Part shown: positions 30,310-42,797 of the stretch, piece after piece
How positions within the stretch are numbered: position 1 is the stretch's first letter
Layout of the letters: each line of letters starts with the position of its first letter
Assembly: GCA_963931925.1 (NCBI GenBank)
Contig: OZ007580.1
Coordinates: 8,373,134 to 8,437,133, forward strand
Length of the DNA stretch: 64,000 nucleotides
Direction: 5' to 3'
DNA from: Onchidella celtica
Lineage: Eukaryota; Mollusca; Gastropoda; Systellommatophora; Onchidiidae
The notes under the pieces: model-generated
Told to the model about the DNA's origin: nothing
Databases searched by the model: none
Seen by the model: the letters and a program-made list of their open reading frames with translations, nothing else
Made by a program: the position numbers and the translations under genes

Positions 30310-31178
30310 TGTCACAAATCCCAGACTGGGAGATGTAATAGTTTATGACAGGACGACAATCACGAACAAACAAGTTTAACACTTAACAAAACAGCCCATC
30401 AGACTCACACATTTATTAAACATAATTATACATATAATAGCGCAATTACATACATTATATTATTGAAATGACTGCCGTACAACGGCCTTATTCTCACACA
30501 CACTCTCCCTCGGATCCACAATCCGGTAGTTACTCCTAAAGGCACTTCGGCCTCAGCCTCTCCCCTCAGGGTCTTAATAGCACATTAATAATTTACTGGC
30601 ACCGCAGTCTCTCAATATCACCTTCCTATTGTCATACACCTTAGCATTCCCCTCGCACCTCAGCAGGGCAATAACACATTATTATTTCCATAGCCATCAA
30701 CATGGCAACAACATAGTATCAGTTCACTAGCCTATCAACATGGCAACAATATAGTATCTCATTCACTCTCATATCTACGTCCCTGTCCGTGGCCTGACTG
30801 CCACGACTTTATGTGCCTCTACTGTCCTGCACTGACAGCCTCACTTCTGGCCTATGTGTGGCCTCCGGCCCTATGCTGGCCTATCCCCTGTGCTCATCGA
30901 GGTGGCTCTGCGGCCCGTCCTCGACACCAGTCATCACTGGAAAGACTCTCACTAGTCTTCTCGACTGCTTCCCTTATGTCCGCCCGATGGGCTCTTATTC
31001 ACAGGTCCGCTCCGTAGGACCTTCTAACTTGCAGTGATAGTTATACATCGCTTTCGCCTCATTCAGACCCCCCCACTACTCACAACAGCACGCTTAACTT
31101 GCTGTCTACTGTGAGCCCTTCTTACTCTACACCCGCTCTGTAGCAATCCCCTTAATTGCACTCACTCCACTCGTGACA
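30310..31178. mobile_element. Probable solo LTR (869 bp)
   Basis: The segment begins TGTCACAAATCC and ends CACTCGTGACA, so it has TG..CA ends with matching inverted termini TGTCAC/GTGACA. It is flanked by the 5-bp direct repeat AATAC (30305-30309 and 31179-31183). No internal retroelement coding is present. This is the signature left when an LTR element is lost by recombination between its LTRs. Within it, two near-identical 37-bp units (about 30695-30768, each with CATGGCAACA) are tandem. It does not resemble the 990-bp LTRs. Confidence 0.75.
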
Positions 31179-31183
31179 AATAC

Positions 31184-33177
31184 AAGCTGGCTGGTTTGGT
31201 GCTGTTTCTTTAGTAAGAATTCCTTCACAATTCAACAGGGTCCGCAGTAGGTTAGCATCTCCGCCTGTCAGTTTGATTCTCAGCTGGGCACGTTTTTTTT
31301 TTCCTTTTTTTCTTTTCTTATAAAAGTCTATTTATTAGGAATCAACCGGTTTAATTTTTTTTTTAATCCAACCACAATAATCGGGAATTAATTCAGCTTT
31401 TTTTTTTTTTTTTTTTTTTTTGTAATTAGTCAACACTTATACTGGTGTATAAATCCGGGCTTTATCCGCTGATATTGTTGGTGGATAAGCCCGGGAAGTA
31501 TCCGCCGATAAGGTAAAAATTTGTATGATTTTCTAAACAAGTTTGACGTTTAGAAGCAGGGTCCTCTCATTAATATCAAATTCTTTTGTGTGAAAATTGT
31601 ATGAACTCTGCTATGCAGTGACAAAACTCCAAATGGTGCTGAAATTAGATGACAGTTATGTGTCTGTTCTTGCCACTGCATGGCAGAACAAACAGTGCAG
31701 GTTTTTGGAATGGTCGTTACAGATAATGGGCACAAAACATTCTCCAGTTCATTTTTTTTTTCTAGCTATGAACATGACACAAAAAATATGCTTTGTAAAT
31801 GCGTTTCTATGGAATGAGGCAGAATAATGTTTTGTTTTGTTTTTTGTTGCGGCATTTTTATGATTTTAGTTACTTTGGAAATGGGACTGAAATATTGATG
31901 TTTACTGAATCCCCAGCAAATATTTAAGGATTAGACTTGGGATTTTCATTCTCCAACAGTGCAGAAGTCCTGGGCCTTCGAGTATTTACCATTTACAATA
32001 TTGATCAGTGCTCACTGCCTAACATTTGGTCTGAGATTTTAAGTGTGTTATTGTGGAAGTGAGGTTGTGGAAAAAACAGTTGCTGTGTTTTAGAAATTGC
32101 CTCAATTATTATAAAATTGAATAATACTGTGTGTGTTTTGCATTGAAAGCAATCAGATTGGCAGGAAAATTTGTATCATTTTGTGCATTATCCCCCAAAT
32201 TTATTGTTAGGCTACATAATTCACCCAAAATACATGGCATTTATGCTTTTGCTGTTTCAAAAGTATGTCATTTATTGTACAGTTTTGTTTTTTTTAAATT
32301 TCCAATGAAGAAACATTTTTTCTTTACATTTGAACGTGCATGTCTTGAGAAAACACGGAAGATAAGACCGGGGTTTTCCATGAAATTTTATTTCAGGGAG
32401 ATGTGAAAGAACAGAAATAACAGTTTTGTAAACTGCACAACAGTTACCGCCTCAGATGACTTGAAAGCATTTTTTTTCAAAGCTTAAACATCGTTAGAAT
32501 TTCAGTTCATTTTCGATCAAGAAAATACACACAGCCACTCTATTCACTTTTTGTCATCACCCAGGCTAAGACCACCTGATGACACAATTGTTGGTTGTGG
32601 TACAATGTTTGCTGTTGAGAGCTGAGGGCTGTCTCACTATTGATTTTAAGATTAGAGATGCCACTGATTTTCTCATTTGTTGGCATTTAATGATGGGACT
32701 CTCGGGTTGAGAGATTTATTCTGTCATATGAGTGGGGCTTTCAGCATTATTAGAGGAATGAATTTATTGAAAAAATTATAGTCAAAAAGAAAACAGTCAA
32801 ATTTTATGGTACAACATGTTTTGAGGTTGTTGTGATTGCCATTCATTTCAGGAAAGTTCGGACTGAAGTTTAGATTTCTATAAAGATTTAATTTTAATCT
32901 TAAAGTTTAGGCACAATGCCAAGTAAATATGATTTTATGAACAAAGTGTTCACAGTAAAACATTATACGTAATATGTGTTAAGAATACAGTTTGCTTTAG
33001 CAGCTCTATCAAATTATCTTGCTGAAAGTACATTAAGAGAGCATTCAGTGGAACTAATTTTTTGTCTCAAAAACCACCAAAAGGCACATGATGTCAGAAG
33101 TGATTCATTTTAGTGTCCAATGGCACAGGCTTGGTTCCAGGAAGACAAATTATAATGATTTTTCTGTTCTGCCATAG
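31184..33177. other. Intergenic or upstream intron of the receptor gene
   Basis: No coding region is supported. T-runs occur near 31290 and 31400. A strong hairpin is at 31455-31494. Since the first visible receptor exon starts at an acceptor (33176-33177), part of this may be intron after an unseen non-coding exon. Confidence 0.5.
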
Positions 33178-33189
33178 ATTCGATGGAAG

Positions 33190-36100
33190 ATGCTTAGTGT
33201 CAGAGATCTTCCTTCCCAATGCCGGACATCGAATTGGTTGAGGATACTCCCATTACTGACACTTATTTTGCTGGCACTATGTGCACGCTGCTGTGGTGGT
33301 AAGTTAGAACTTGGAGTTTAAAATCAAACTGGTGAAAGTTCATACTTTTAGAAAAACAAGGCTACTTTGTGCAAGTTTGGCCAGTATGATTTTCACTTAA
33401 ATCTTTTTAAAGTTAGTCTTCTTCAGTTTTCAGTATTGTGAAGCAGAAAGTAGTATTCCACATTGGCTTTCTGTGAGGGTGAAAATTGCTAATTAGGTCA
33501 ATTCACCACGTAGTAATTTTAGCTCCTCACTTTTTCCCCAGTATAATTTTCAAAGTTTAATTTTACAAAAGGGGGGAGGGGGTGGGTGTCTTATGCAATT
33601 GGGAGAAGGAATATTATTCTGATACCACCATCAGACAATTGCAGTATAGATATAAAGCTTTTTCATTTCTTAAATCACGAAAATAGTCAATTAAAAGAAA
33701 AAAGAAAGAACAGTGCTTAAAAATGTCAGTCTGAAATAACAGAATCATTGGTCTGATATATACATTTGATTGTTGCAGGTCAGCCCCCAAGTGTCAGGCG
33801 AGGGGAGGTGTGGAGTGAAGAAGATTTGATCAAACGTCTTATGGGAAATTATGTGAAAGAAGCCAGACCTGTGCTGAAACCCAAAGATGCTGTGTCTGTT
33901 TCTGTCAAATTTTCATTTGTACGAGTGGAGGATCTGGTAATAAATCTAACCTCATTTCATTCTTCATGCACACTTTGCTCCATATATGTATGCATTCATA
34001 AAATGCAGTAAGAGAGAAATATATGTAATTATTTCTGAGAAAAACAGCAACAGAATAAATGCTATTTCTTTTGCACATGTGTTTGTGCATCATCATCCTT
34101 AAAAAAATATTTTGACCATTTGCAATAGCATGTCAACATAAAATAGGTCTGGAACTGGAAGTCCAGGAAGGCAGTCATTGAAGCTTGTTTCAGATGATAA
34201 AACAATACATTGTGTTTTATATAATATAATATCAGATATATGGAGTAATAATTCACATTTGTTTTTGTTTTTTTGTTTTTTTTTTGCTGGTGACATGAAT
34301 TTTAAACAAAATGAAACCTTAGGAAGATATCTGAGAATCTGTCAGTATAATACTGAGGACATTGTATGAGAACAAAATATACATGCAGTTGTAGCAGGTT
34401 TTTTTTTTTTTTAGGTTCTCAAGGCTGATATTATTTTTATGCTAAATGGACTTTCTTGCCCCTTGCCAACATTAGTAATTTTCTTCTTTGACATAATTGC
34501 AATTTTCTATCTTTCAGGATGAGGCTACAGATACTTTTTCATCATCATTATTCATTGTTCAGGTATTCTTTCCTTTTTCAATAACAGTGATCTAGCAGTG
34601 TGGCATTCACAAGAATTATCCACCTTTACCGATGGATTTATTTCCCTCTTTCTAGAAATCAAGAACAAATAACAAAATAGGAAATAAATGTTGATTAATG
34701 AATAAAAGGGAAGGAAAGAGTTTTGTCATTGAAATTTTTTTATTGGCAGATATGTAGTTTTAGAGGAAATTGTCTCTTTGCCATGTTATTAATACAACTG
34801 ACCATTTGCAGCAAAGAATCTAATAAGTTCTCGATTTAGAGATTTCTGTTGAAGCTAATTTCTTTATGAAATAAATTTATCTTAAAATATGTGCATGGTT
34901 CAGTTCTTGCATTACCTGGAACAGTACAGAGAAAACTTTAGCATGTATGGTTTATTGATACCTGAGTCAAGCTAACAGTTAAATTTGTGTTTCAGATGTG
35001 GAGTGACCCTCGTTTGAGATGGAATACCTCAGAATATGGAGGAGTTAGCACAGTGCGTCTTCCAGCCAGCAAGTTATGGATTCCAGATTTGGTGCTGTAT
35101 AATGTGTAAGTTTGGTTTTAATGCTTTACTGCTTTAATGCTTTAGTAGTTTACATTTGAACTAGACATTCAAACTCCTATGATGAGGTAAATATATTCTG
35201 TTCAATTAATTGCAGAAAAGTACTGCAACTGATTTGTAAATTTAGTTTTATATTTATGTAATGTTTAAATCATTTTGATTTTATATCATACCTAATGGAT
35301 GAAAACAACAACCAATTGATCATTGTTACAAAAGCAGGCTGTATGTAAAATTCTAGTGTCTATGTTGCTTGAAATGTGTAACTATGATATGAACATATTC
35401 TTGTATGATGGCCTCTCTGCAGCAATGAGATCACACGTAAATTTATGTCTCAGAATAAAATTGGCTTTGTTGAATTTGCAAATACCTGCTGAAATTTGCT
35501 GATTTTATATCTTTTAAAGTTACATTGCATCAAACCATCGTTTCTTCAGGGAATTTAAATGCAGATTCAGACCGTCAAAACATTTTTAAAAAGGGGAGCA
35601 TTTTCATCATCATTCAGTTGAAAAGGCAGGTTTGTTTGCAGAGGAAAAAGCAAAGTAGGTGTAACAAAATATGCTTCTTAAGTTCACATCCATCTTATTC
35701 TAAATATTGTGTCATTTTGATCATTTCTAGAGCCCACAAAACACCGCCGCAGTCCCTGTATGAAGAGACAGTCACAGTGACTCCAGATGGTAATGTGGTA
35801 TGGGTTCCTATGCTGACCTTATACAGTACATGCCCCATGGACCTGAAGGATTTCCCCTACGATGTACAAACGTGCAATATGGTGTTTGGTTCCTGGATGC
35901 ATACCAGCTGGGAGATGAATGTTACTGTAAGGACGTAAAATCATCTGTTGTGAGCTGTGAATGTGTCACTTGAAAGTCTTGCAGTTTTTCAGACAACTAA
36001 GATTGTTAAATGTATATTTAATATTTAATGGCTGGGGAGTATGTGTTATTAATGCTTTACGAAACAAGTTCAAAACCAACAGGTGGGGCAGCTATTGAAT

Positions 36101-39100
36101 TATTTAATCTTCATTGCATCAGAATTGTTTTCCTCACATTTCTCTTGAAAATCATTTGAACTTTATTATTGCAGTGCTTGATTTTAGAGAAATGTCAAGC
36201 ATATTTCATTTCAGTTTTTCCAGTTTGGGATGTAAATTTTCCATGCAGTGAAAACACATATTTTAAATACATTAAAATTTTTAACATCAGGTACACTCTT
36301 TTAAATCTGAGGTTTCCAGAATTTTGTTTATTATTCCCACGACTACTGCTTGTGATTTTTTTGTAAAAAATTACATGCTGTCCAAATGGTGCCTATGTCA
36401 GTGTTAATGGTGTTGTGATTTGTAATATCTGCCACAGAGGAAAGCACGGCTATTTTATTATATATCATCAGTTTCATGATGAAGGGGCAAATAAATAACA
36501 ACAGCTGTACAACGAAAAGGTGAACACTTCTGGATTATGAGGTGGGGAATAGATTTGGGTTATTTACTCTTTTATGCTTATCAAAAGTATATTGCGGAGG
36601 CTTGACCCAATATGAGCAATTTTATTAAATCTGATTTAGTTTTTGTGTTATGTAATATGATGAAAATACGAGAAATTGATGATGAGAGTAGCACAAAATT
36701 TTCAAAACTGAATTTCTTGCAACATTGAATTTCACAGTTTGCCCCCTTCATCATATAGAGAAGTTAAGCATTCGCTTTTTTGTGGCACAGCTTTGATGTC
36801 TATTCGCTCCTTCGTCATAAGATTGATGATATATTCTTGTTGGCAAAGAAAAATGAAAAAAAGCGTCTTGATATTTAGCCAAATGGTAAAATGATATGGA
36901 ACGAATGGAATTTCAATGATTCTCAGAAGGTAAAAGTTAAACCGATGATTACAGAATTTTTTTCAGATGTTTCTGTGACAGGCAAACTTGTGGTTTGTGA
37001 GTTATGAAGTATACAAACAATACATTGAGGACAACATGAAATAAGTATTAACAAGTAGTGTTTCACATTATTTTGTCTGTTTCATCCAGGTATTAGTGTT
37101 GAAGATTTCATTATTTACTACCTGTCTGCCCATTACAGTTTATCTCAAACGAGTCAGAAATGGATGTCGTCTTGAATGAAGAGGACTCGTCCTATTTGGT
37201 CCACCAGCACCCACAGTGGGAACTGGTCAACAACAAAGCCCGAGCCAAGCTGACACTAAAGAAGTATGCCTGTTGTCAGCAGCCTTTCACCCTTATCACC
37301 ATTTCTGTCCAGCTACGTCGGCGACCACAGTTTTATCGCTACCTCACCATAGGTCCTGCCGCCATTTTGGGATTACTGGTGCCTGTCATATACTTAGTGC
37401 CAGCTCGCAGTCAGGACAAGACTTTATTTGGTGAGTGTATTAAATACGGTACCTTTCATTCCCAGCGAGCAAAGCAGTGCAAAATTGGTGAACATTGAAG
37501 ATAGAAAAAGACATTGGTTGGAGTGTAGGTTGAGCAGGTAAAGTTGCAAATTATTCATTTTCAACTGAAATCATGTCGTACTGGAGTAAATATGAACATT
37601 TGTTTTTTTTTTTCATTTTTCCATACTGAATATGTTATTGGTTGTGGAGAACACCACTTGAAATCTGCTTGTCCTCCTGTTTTATTTATTTAGTGAGACC
37701 ATTCTACTCCCTCAGCATTATAGCATGTTCATGTTGACACTGTCAGATTAATCTTGATATTTTAACCCACATTTCAGGTTTGCTATTGCTTTTGAGTCTG
37801 ACGCTACTAATGATCATCCTCCAGCAAGCTATTCCATTCAACCATGGCTCTTTGCCCAAAATTTGTGAGTTTTTTGTATTTATTATTGCTTACTGTGAGT
37901 AACTGGTATGGATCTGGAGAAAATCTGAACTTGTTGGTATTTGTATTTTTGTCTCAATAAAAAAAATGATGTGGAGAATTCAGGTACAAGCTGTGTCAAT
38001 ATGAACAACAATGTAGAAAACCAGTATATTCCAACTTGCAGTGGTTTGCTGCACCATTGTTTGACCACTATCTTTGTTTTGAATGATGTGAAGTCAGATA
38101 ATTTTAGTATGATAACCCTTTCTGTGGATCAAAAATTCTAGTTTTGTCTCCACATATGTCTGTCACAGAATATCAAAAAGGTATGTAATTCACTTATTGT
38201 GAAGTTTCAGTAAATTTCACTGAATATAAAAAGTGTGAATGAACCTTGATTGTAAAAAAAAAAATGTAGTAGATTAATTTTACAAATCTTTGTCTTTGAT
38301 ATATAAGAGAAGCAGTTTCATGAATGGACGACTTTCAGTGGAAAAATATTATTGAAACAGCTGTCTTGCTTTGAAAACTTTAGACTTAATTGGAAACACA
38401 TTTTTCATGTATCTTTCTTTTCTTTTTGCTTTTTCCCAGGTTCCTTTTATTTGGGAACAATGGTCCTGACTTGTATGAGCATAATTACATCTGTGATTGT
38501 GGCCAATGTCAGCATACGTGGCACAAGAAGAAAGCCACTCCCTGCTTGGATACACTCAGTAAGTTTGTAGAACATATGTGGTTTTCACATCGATGATGTG
38601 GAAGGTATATGGTGGCATTAGCAAAGCAGTTATCGTTCATATCAGTAGAGAAAAAGTGGTGATATATCCTTTTGTGTCATATTCTTTTTGCTTTACTTTT
38701 TAAATTTTTTTTGCTGACAGTTTGTGTGTATATGCAGAATTATCAAACACTGACGTTCAGGAAATGGGCTCCAAATTTATAGCTGCTCGTTGAAAAATGC
38801 ATCTTTAGTGAAAGATGTGGCTACATAGTATTAATTTAGCAAGACAGAACCTGATATTAAATTTGGGAAAACGTGGATTTAGAATTCTGGGACATTCACA
38901 TCAATAGAAACCACCATTTTTTATCCAGGGAATATCTCCTGTTGAAGCCTTTACCAGTTGTTAAACAGGCCAACATAAATTTTTTAAAATTCTGTTATAT
39001 TTCTTTCTTTTCAAGATCTTCCTCGGTAGAAGAAGCTTGCGAAGGTTACTTTGTATTGGAGACTATGGCCCTATGGGGAATCTTTACGGCTCAGAGCTGT

Positions 39101-39384
39101 ACTCAGCTGCAACTTCTGAGGAAGGTCTTCAGGAGGTGGAGGGGTCGGGGATGAATGGAGCGGGTGGAGGAGAACAACTGCTGCAAAATATGGACGGAGT
39201 GAGTGGAGATAAGAACATGGCTCAAATCACCAGGTACATCAAGTACATTGTGGGCAAAATGGCTGCTGACGCATCCTACCGCAACATAAATCAGGAGTGG
39301 GAGGAGCTTGGTCGAGTGATTGACAGGTGCCTTTTCCTGGCCTTCTTCATCCTGTACATTTTCACTGCTACCTCTTTGTTGTAG
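33190..39384 (+). CDS. Cys-loop ligand-gated channel subunit, nicotinic acetylcholine receptor alpha-like, divergent pore
   Basis: Coding exons: 33190-33298, 33779-33936, 34518-34562, 34996-35105, 35731-35926, 37139-37430, 37778-37864, 38440-38558, 39016-39384. All introns are GT..AG and all phases join, giving 494 residues. Residues 1-36 look like a signal peptide ([15 protein letters not shown]). The extracellular domain has loop-D Trp106 ([10 protein letters not shown]), loop A with Tyr139 (WIPDLVLYN), the Cys-loop Cys175-Cys189 ([15 protein letters not shown]), loop-B Trp196 (FGSW) and loop C with vicinal Cys251-252 ([10 protein letters not shown]), the alpha-subunit mark. M1 is ~271-294, M2 ~301-320, M3 ~334-360. 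A short cytoplasmic loop leads to [12 protein letters not shown] and M4 (473-494), which ends the protein. M2 is odd: Leu at 2' and 6', Asp299 at -1', Gln at 20'. The first exon follows an acceptor at 33177, so a 5' non-coding exon is likely. It probably binds acetylcholine or a related ligand; conductance is uncertain. Confidence 0.93.
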
Positions 39385-40760
39385 CAAATTAAATTTTGTT
39401 GTAAAATTTGCATATAAAATATGTTTTGACTTGCCATGTCATTCTGAAAGCCATCGATTGTAAGTCCACCATCTCATGAATTCAGTTTGAATTGTTATAC
39501 CCAGATATTGATAATGAGTACAGCATGTTCTCTTGAGGCCTCGTGAGGGAACCACTTCCCAGTGCAGCGTGCACTCAATCAAAATGTAACAGAGTAGAGA
39601 ATATATTATTGACCTTTCCACAGAACACCACAAGAGGGAAGGACATAATTTTACAAGAGAAAAAAACAAAAAAAACCTGCTTTACCTGAAAAGTATTCCT
39701 TATTTTAAATACATTGTTAGTTCAAACATTTAAAGTGTTGTATTCCCCTGTGGTGAGTAGAAAAATTATAATTTCTTCAAAGAGTTTGTTCTCAGAATAT
39801 TTGTCATAAAAGAGTTGTCACCTGTATACAGCTGACCTGCAGTTATGGGAGCACACTTGTGGTTTTTCCTGATAAGACCAGCCATGTGGTTCCACTATAG
39901 ATCTTTTTTAGCCTGAGACTTGAATAGGGCCAGGCATCTACATCTACATGTTGGATCTTATGTTCCCCTCTATTCTCATAATTTGTAAAAAAAAAGCTGT
40001 ACTAGAATCAGCCATTGTTCCAAGTACTAAATGAGTATCCATGATGCACTCCTGGGAGACACAAGTTAGTGACTGCCCATCCCATTTTGAACAAACATGC
40101 TGTGCCTGCTTCAAGCTCAAATTACAGAGGAGTTATTCCATTCCTTAGAAAATCCTCTCTAGCTTCTAGAATGTTTTGATAACCAAGATCCTCTTGATCC
40201 ACAGCAAACCTCAGTATTGGCTATGTGTTTAATTGTAATAATATTTTTTAAACGTGGAAGTTGTAATGTTTTCAATAATGGCAAACTTTGATTTACCGCA
40301 GACCGTTTCAGGGATGGACGATTTCTAAAAGTTCCATCCGTACCTTTTTTTAAATTGCAATTTCCCATATTTCTTATTTTGTCTTTGGACCTCAGATCTA
40401 CAACCATTTTACAGGGCAAGAATCATAAGTTTCAGGTTTATACAAATTTAAAAACTTAACTGTCATATAAAACCCCAGATTTCAAGATGTTTGTACATAC
40501 TTGTGTGTGTGGAGCAATACCCTATTCCAGAGCTGAATACTACCATATTTATCACAGTGCAAGCCACTTCATTTATTTTTCTTTGATAAATTTAGGATTT
40601 TATTAAGTTACTTTCTTTTCATGCATAATGTTATGTCAGTTGACATTCATACCCTACCGTTTGCCAAGCACTGAAAGTAACTACATGAGAATAGATATCG
40701 TAAATATGGGCATGTGGTCACATGGGCAAAAATCAGGATGTCGGTAAAGGTGGTGGTGCA
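39385..40760. other. 3' flank of the receptor gene, no clear poly(A) signal
   Basis: The 3' UTR must lie here, but no canonical AATAAA follows closely; ATTAAA at about 39388 is too near the stop to be persuasive. No other gene seen. Confidence 0.45.
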
Positions 40761-41093
40761 CTGAGTCAAGTCTTGGTTTGTCTTGGTTTTAGTATGAGAT
40801 GTGAACTGTGGAGTTGCATAGGACCAGAGAGTATGTATGCATAGAGAGGTAATTTGCACTCCGAGACACTGGAGACTCCGTGAAACTATTATTGGCATGG
40901 AGTGGAAAGTAGGTCGCTGCGGTAAACAATACCCGTTTGTGCATTTCCACAGGGCGTAAGTGCTTACAAACAACTGTAAATAGTTTCAATCCACCCAAAA
41001 ATCTGAACAAACCACAGTAAACAAGCACACTATCTTTGATGAAGGTGGTCTCTTTCAGTTCTTCAGTTTTTTGTTTAACGCAGCGACCTAGTT

Positions 41094-41162
41094 TGGCCTA
41101 GCGATCTTGTGCACCGATACATCAGTGATTGGCACAAACGTGACCAGCGGAAGAACCAATTC
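41094..41162 (+). repeat. 69-bp perfect duplicated segment, copy 1
   Basis: TGGCCTAGCGATCTTGTGCA through GAAGAACCAATTC occurs without mismatch here and at 42729-42797, in the same orientation 1.6 kb apart. TTGTGC and GCACAA inside it can form a stem with a 19-nt loop. The flanks of the two copies differ. Confidence 0.95.
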
Positions 41163-41207
41163 TCTATAAATACATACTCTCTGATAGGACCTTTGCTCAC
41201 TGGCGAG

Positions 41208-41325
41208 AATGAAACAAGTCTGTCTCAATAGTTTGAGTGTGTCAAAACTGGCTAGAGTTAGCTGGAGGAAGGAGAGCTAGAGAACTCGGGCTCTGAGTCA
41301 GAACCAACACCAGACTGACTTGATT
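41208..41325 (+). repeat. Dispersed repeat, copy 1
   Basis: GAAACAAGTCTGTCTCA, then GTCAAAACTG and GAGTTA, then CTGAGTCA, in the same order as at 60165-60275 with moderate divergence. The family is not one I can name. Confidence 0.6.
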
Positions 41326-42728
41326 CAGTGCACTACCAGCCAAATGTCTGGTCATGTGCAAAGAGCATTCTAGTCTTTTTAAAACTGAATGATGGCTGAA
41401 CTTGTTGGTTTCCTTCAAGGAATTGTCACCCTATAGTTCAGCAGCAAGGATTTTGTAAATGTTGTATTGACAGACTAACACTGCTGATCGTCCATTTATA
41501 AGATTTTGTGTAGAGGGTCATCTTCATGTAGCATATCTTCAGTATTTCAGTGCTTTTCGTGGCATCAAGAGTTGCAATGTACATCGATAAGTTTGAAACA
41601 GATTGAACGTAAGAAGTTGCCAAGTTGATTTTTTTAAGAAGAAATTGTTGTGAATTCTGTTGATTTTAATGATATTTTGAGAAGGATTATTTTCAAAGGT
41701 AAAATCTTAGTGTCAAAGTTTGTTGGCAAGATACCTTTGCAGTGCATGTATTTTTTAAATTCTGGTTGTAAGACAGTGTTTCATCCTGTGGTGATTCAGA
41801 AAAAATACCAGATTTGATTTGAATCTTAACTGCTTTGATACACTGTTGCAAAACCTGTCATGAACATGATTTTATATAGAGCATTAGGGCATCATTTCAT
41901 GGAGGCAAATTTTTTTATTCACCGTTATTATTTTTCTTTAGTTTTAGATGGAATGATCCTGGCATATTGATGATGTCTTCATGCGAAAGATGTTTCATAA
42001 ACCGAACAAACAAACAGTGCACAATTACTGTGTGCCTGTGATTAGAATATATATTCAAGTACATGACATTCAGTCCAGCGTGTGTTTTACCAGATTTCAT
42101 TTTGTACATATCCCATAATAGAACTACAATTATACATGTTCATGTCTTTTATCTGTGTTTTAAAAACAGCCTCAGAGCAATGGATGTTAGGCATTTGTGA
42201 ATATTTTTATAAAAATCTGATGATATAATTGGGATAGGCAAGGGATGGATAGAGTCAATGTAAGTCATGTATGTCTTATGATAACAGTTTTAAGCAGCTA
42301 TTTATAAGTGGAGATTTGGTCGAGTGGAGAAATGGATGATGTTTTAAGTGAAACAGTGAGTGACTGAAGTACCACTACCTTTTTTTTATGGAGAGTGTAA
42401 TGAAACTGAAAGCCACTGGTCATGTCAAAAGCCACACAACTACTCCATACAAGGTTTAGGAAGTTTACATGCGACAGCACTTTAAATAATGGAGATTCTT
42501 TTCTTTTTCGCATGGCTCTTTGACACAAACAATCTCTCAACTGTTTACATGTTTTGCTGTTATTTTTGAGAAGTAGTGAAATAAGAGTTTGGTCATCATT
42601 TAACAGTTTGTGTGCCATGAATTTTTCCATGTTTGCCGATACAGGAAGTAACTAGTGGGGGAGATGAATGAAGACTAACTACAGCAACATTTATTAATAG
42701 AAAAGTTGACTTTCTTTCCGAAACAAAA

Positions 42729-42797
42729 TGGCCTAGCGATCTTGTGCACCGATACATCAGTGATTGGCACAAACGTGACCAGCGGAAGAACCAATTC
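42729..42797 (+). repeat. 69-bp perfect duplicated segment, copy 2
   Basis: Same 69 bases as 41094-41162. The following bases differ (ATTGGTG here, TCTATAAA there). Confidence 0.95.

Noticed and set aside
30811..31037. Overlapping 68- and 74-codon reading frames
   Set aside because: They lie in the solo LTR in two frames and resemble no protein.
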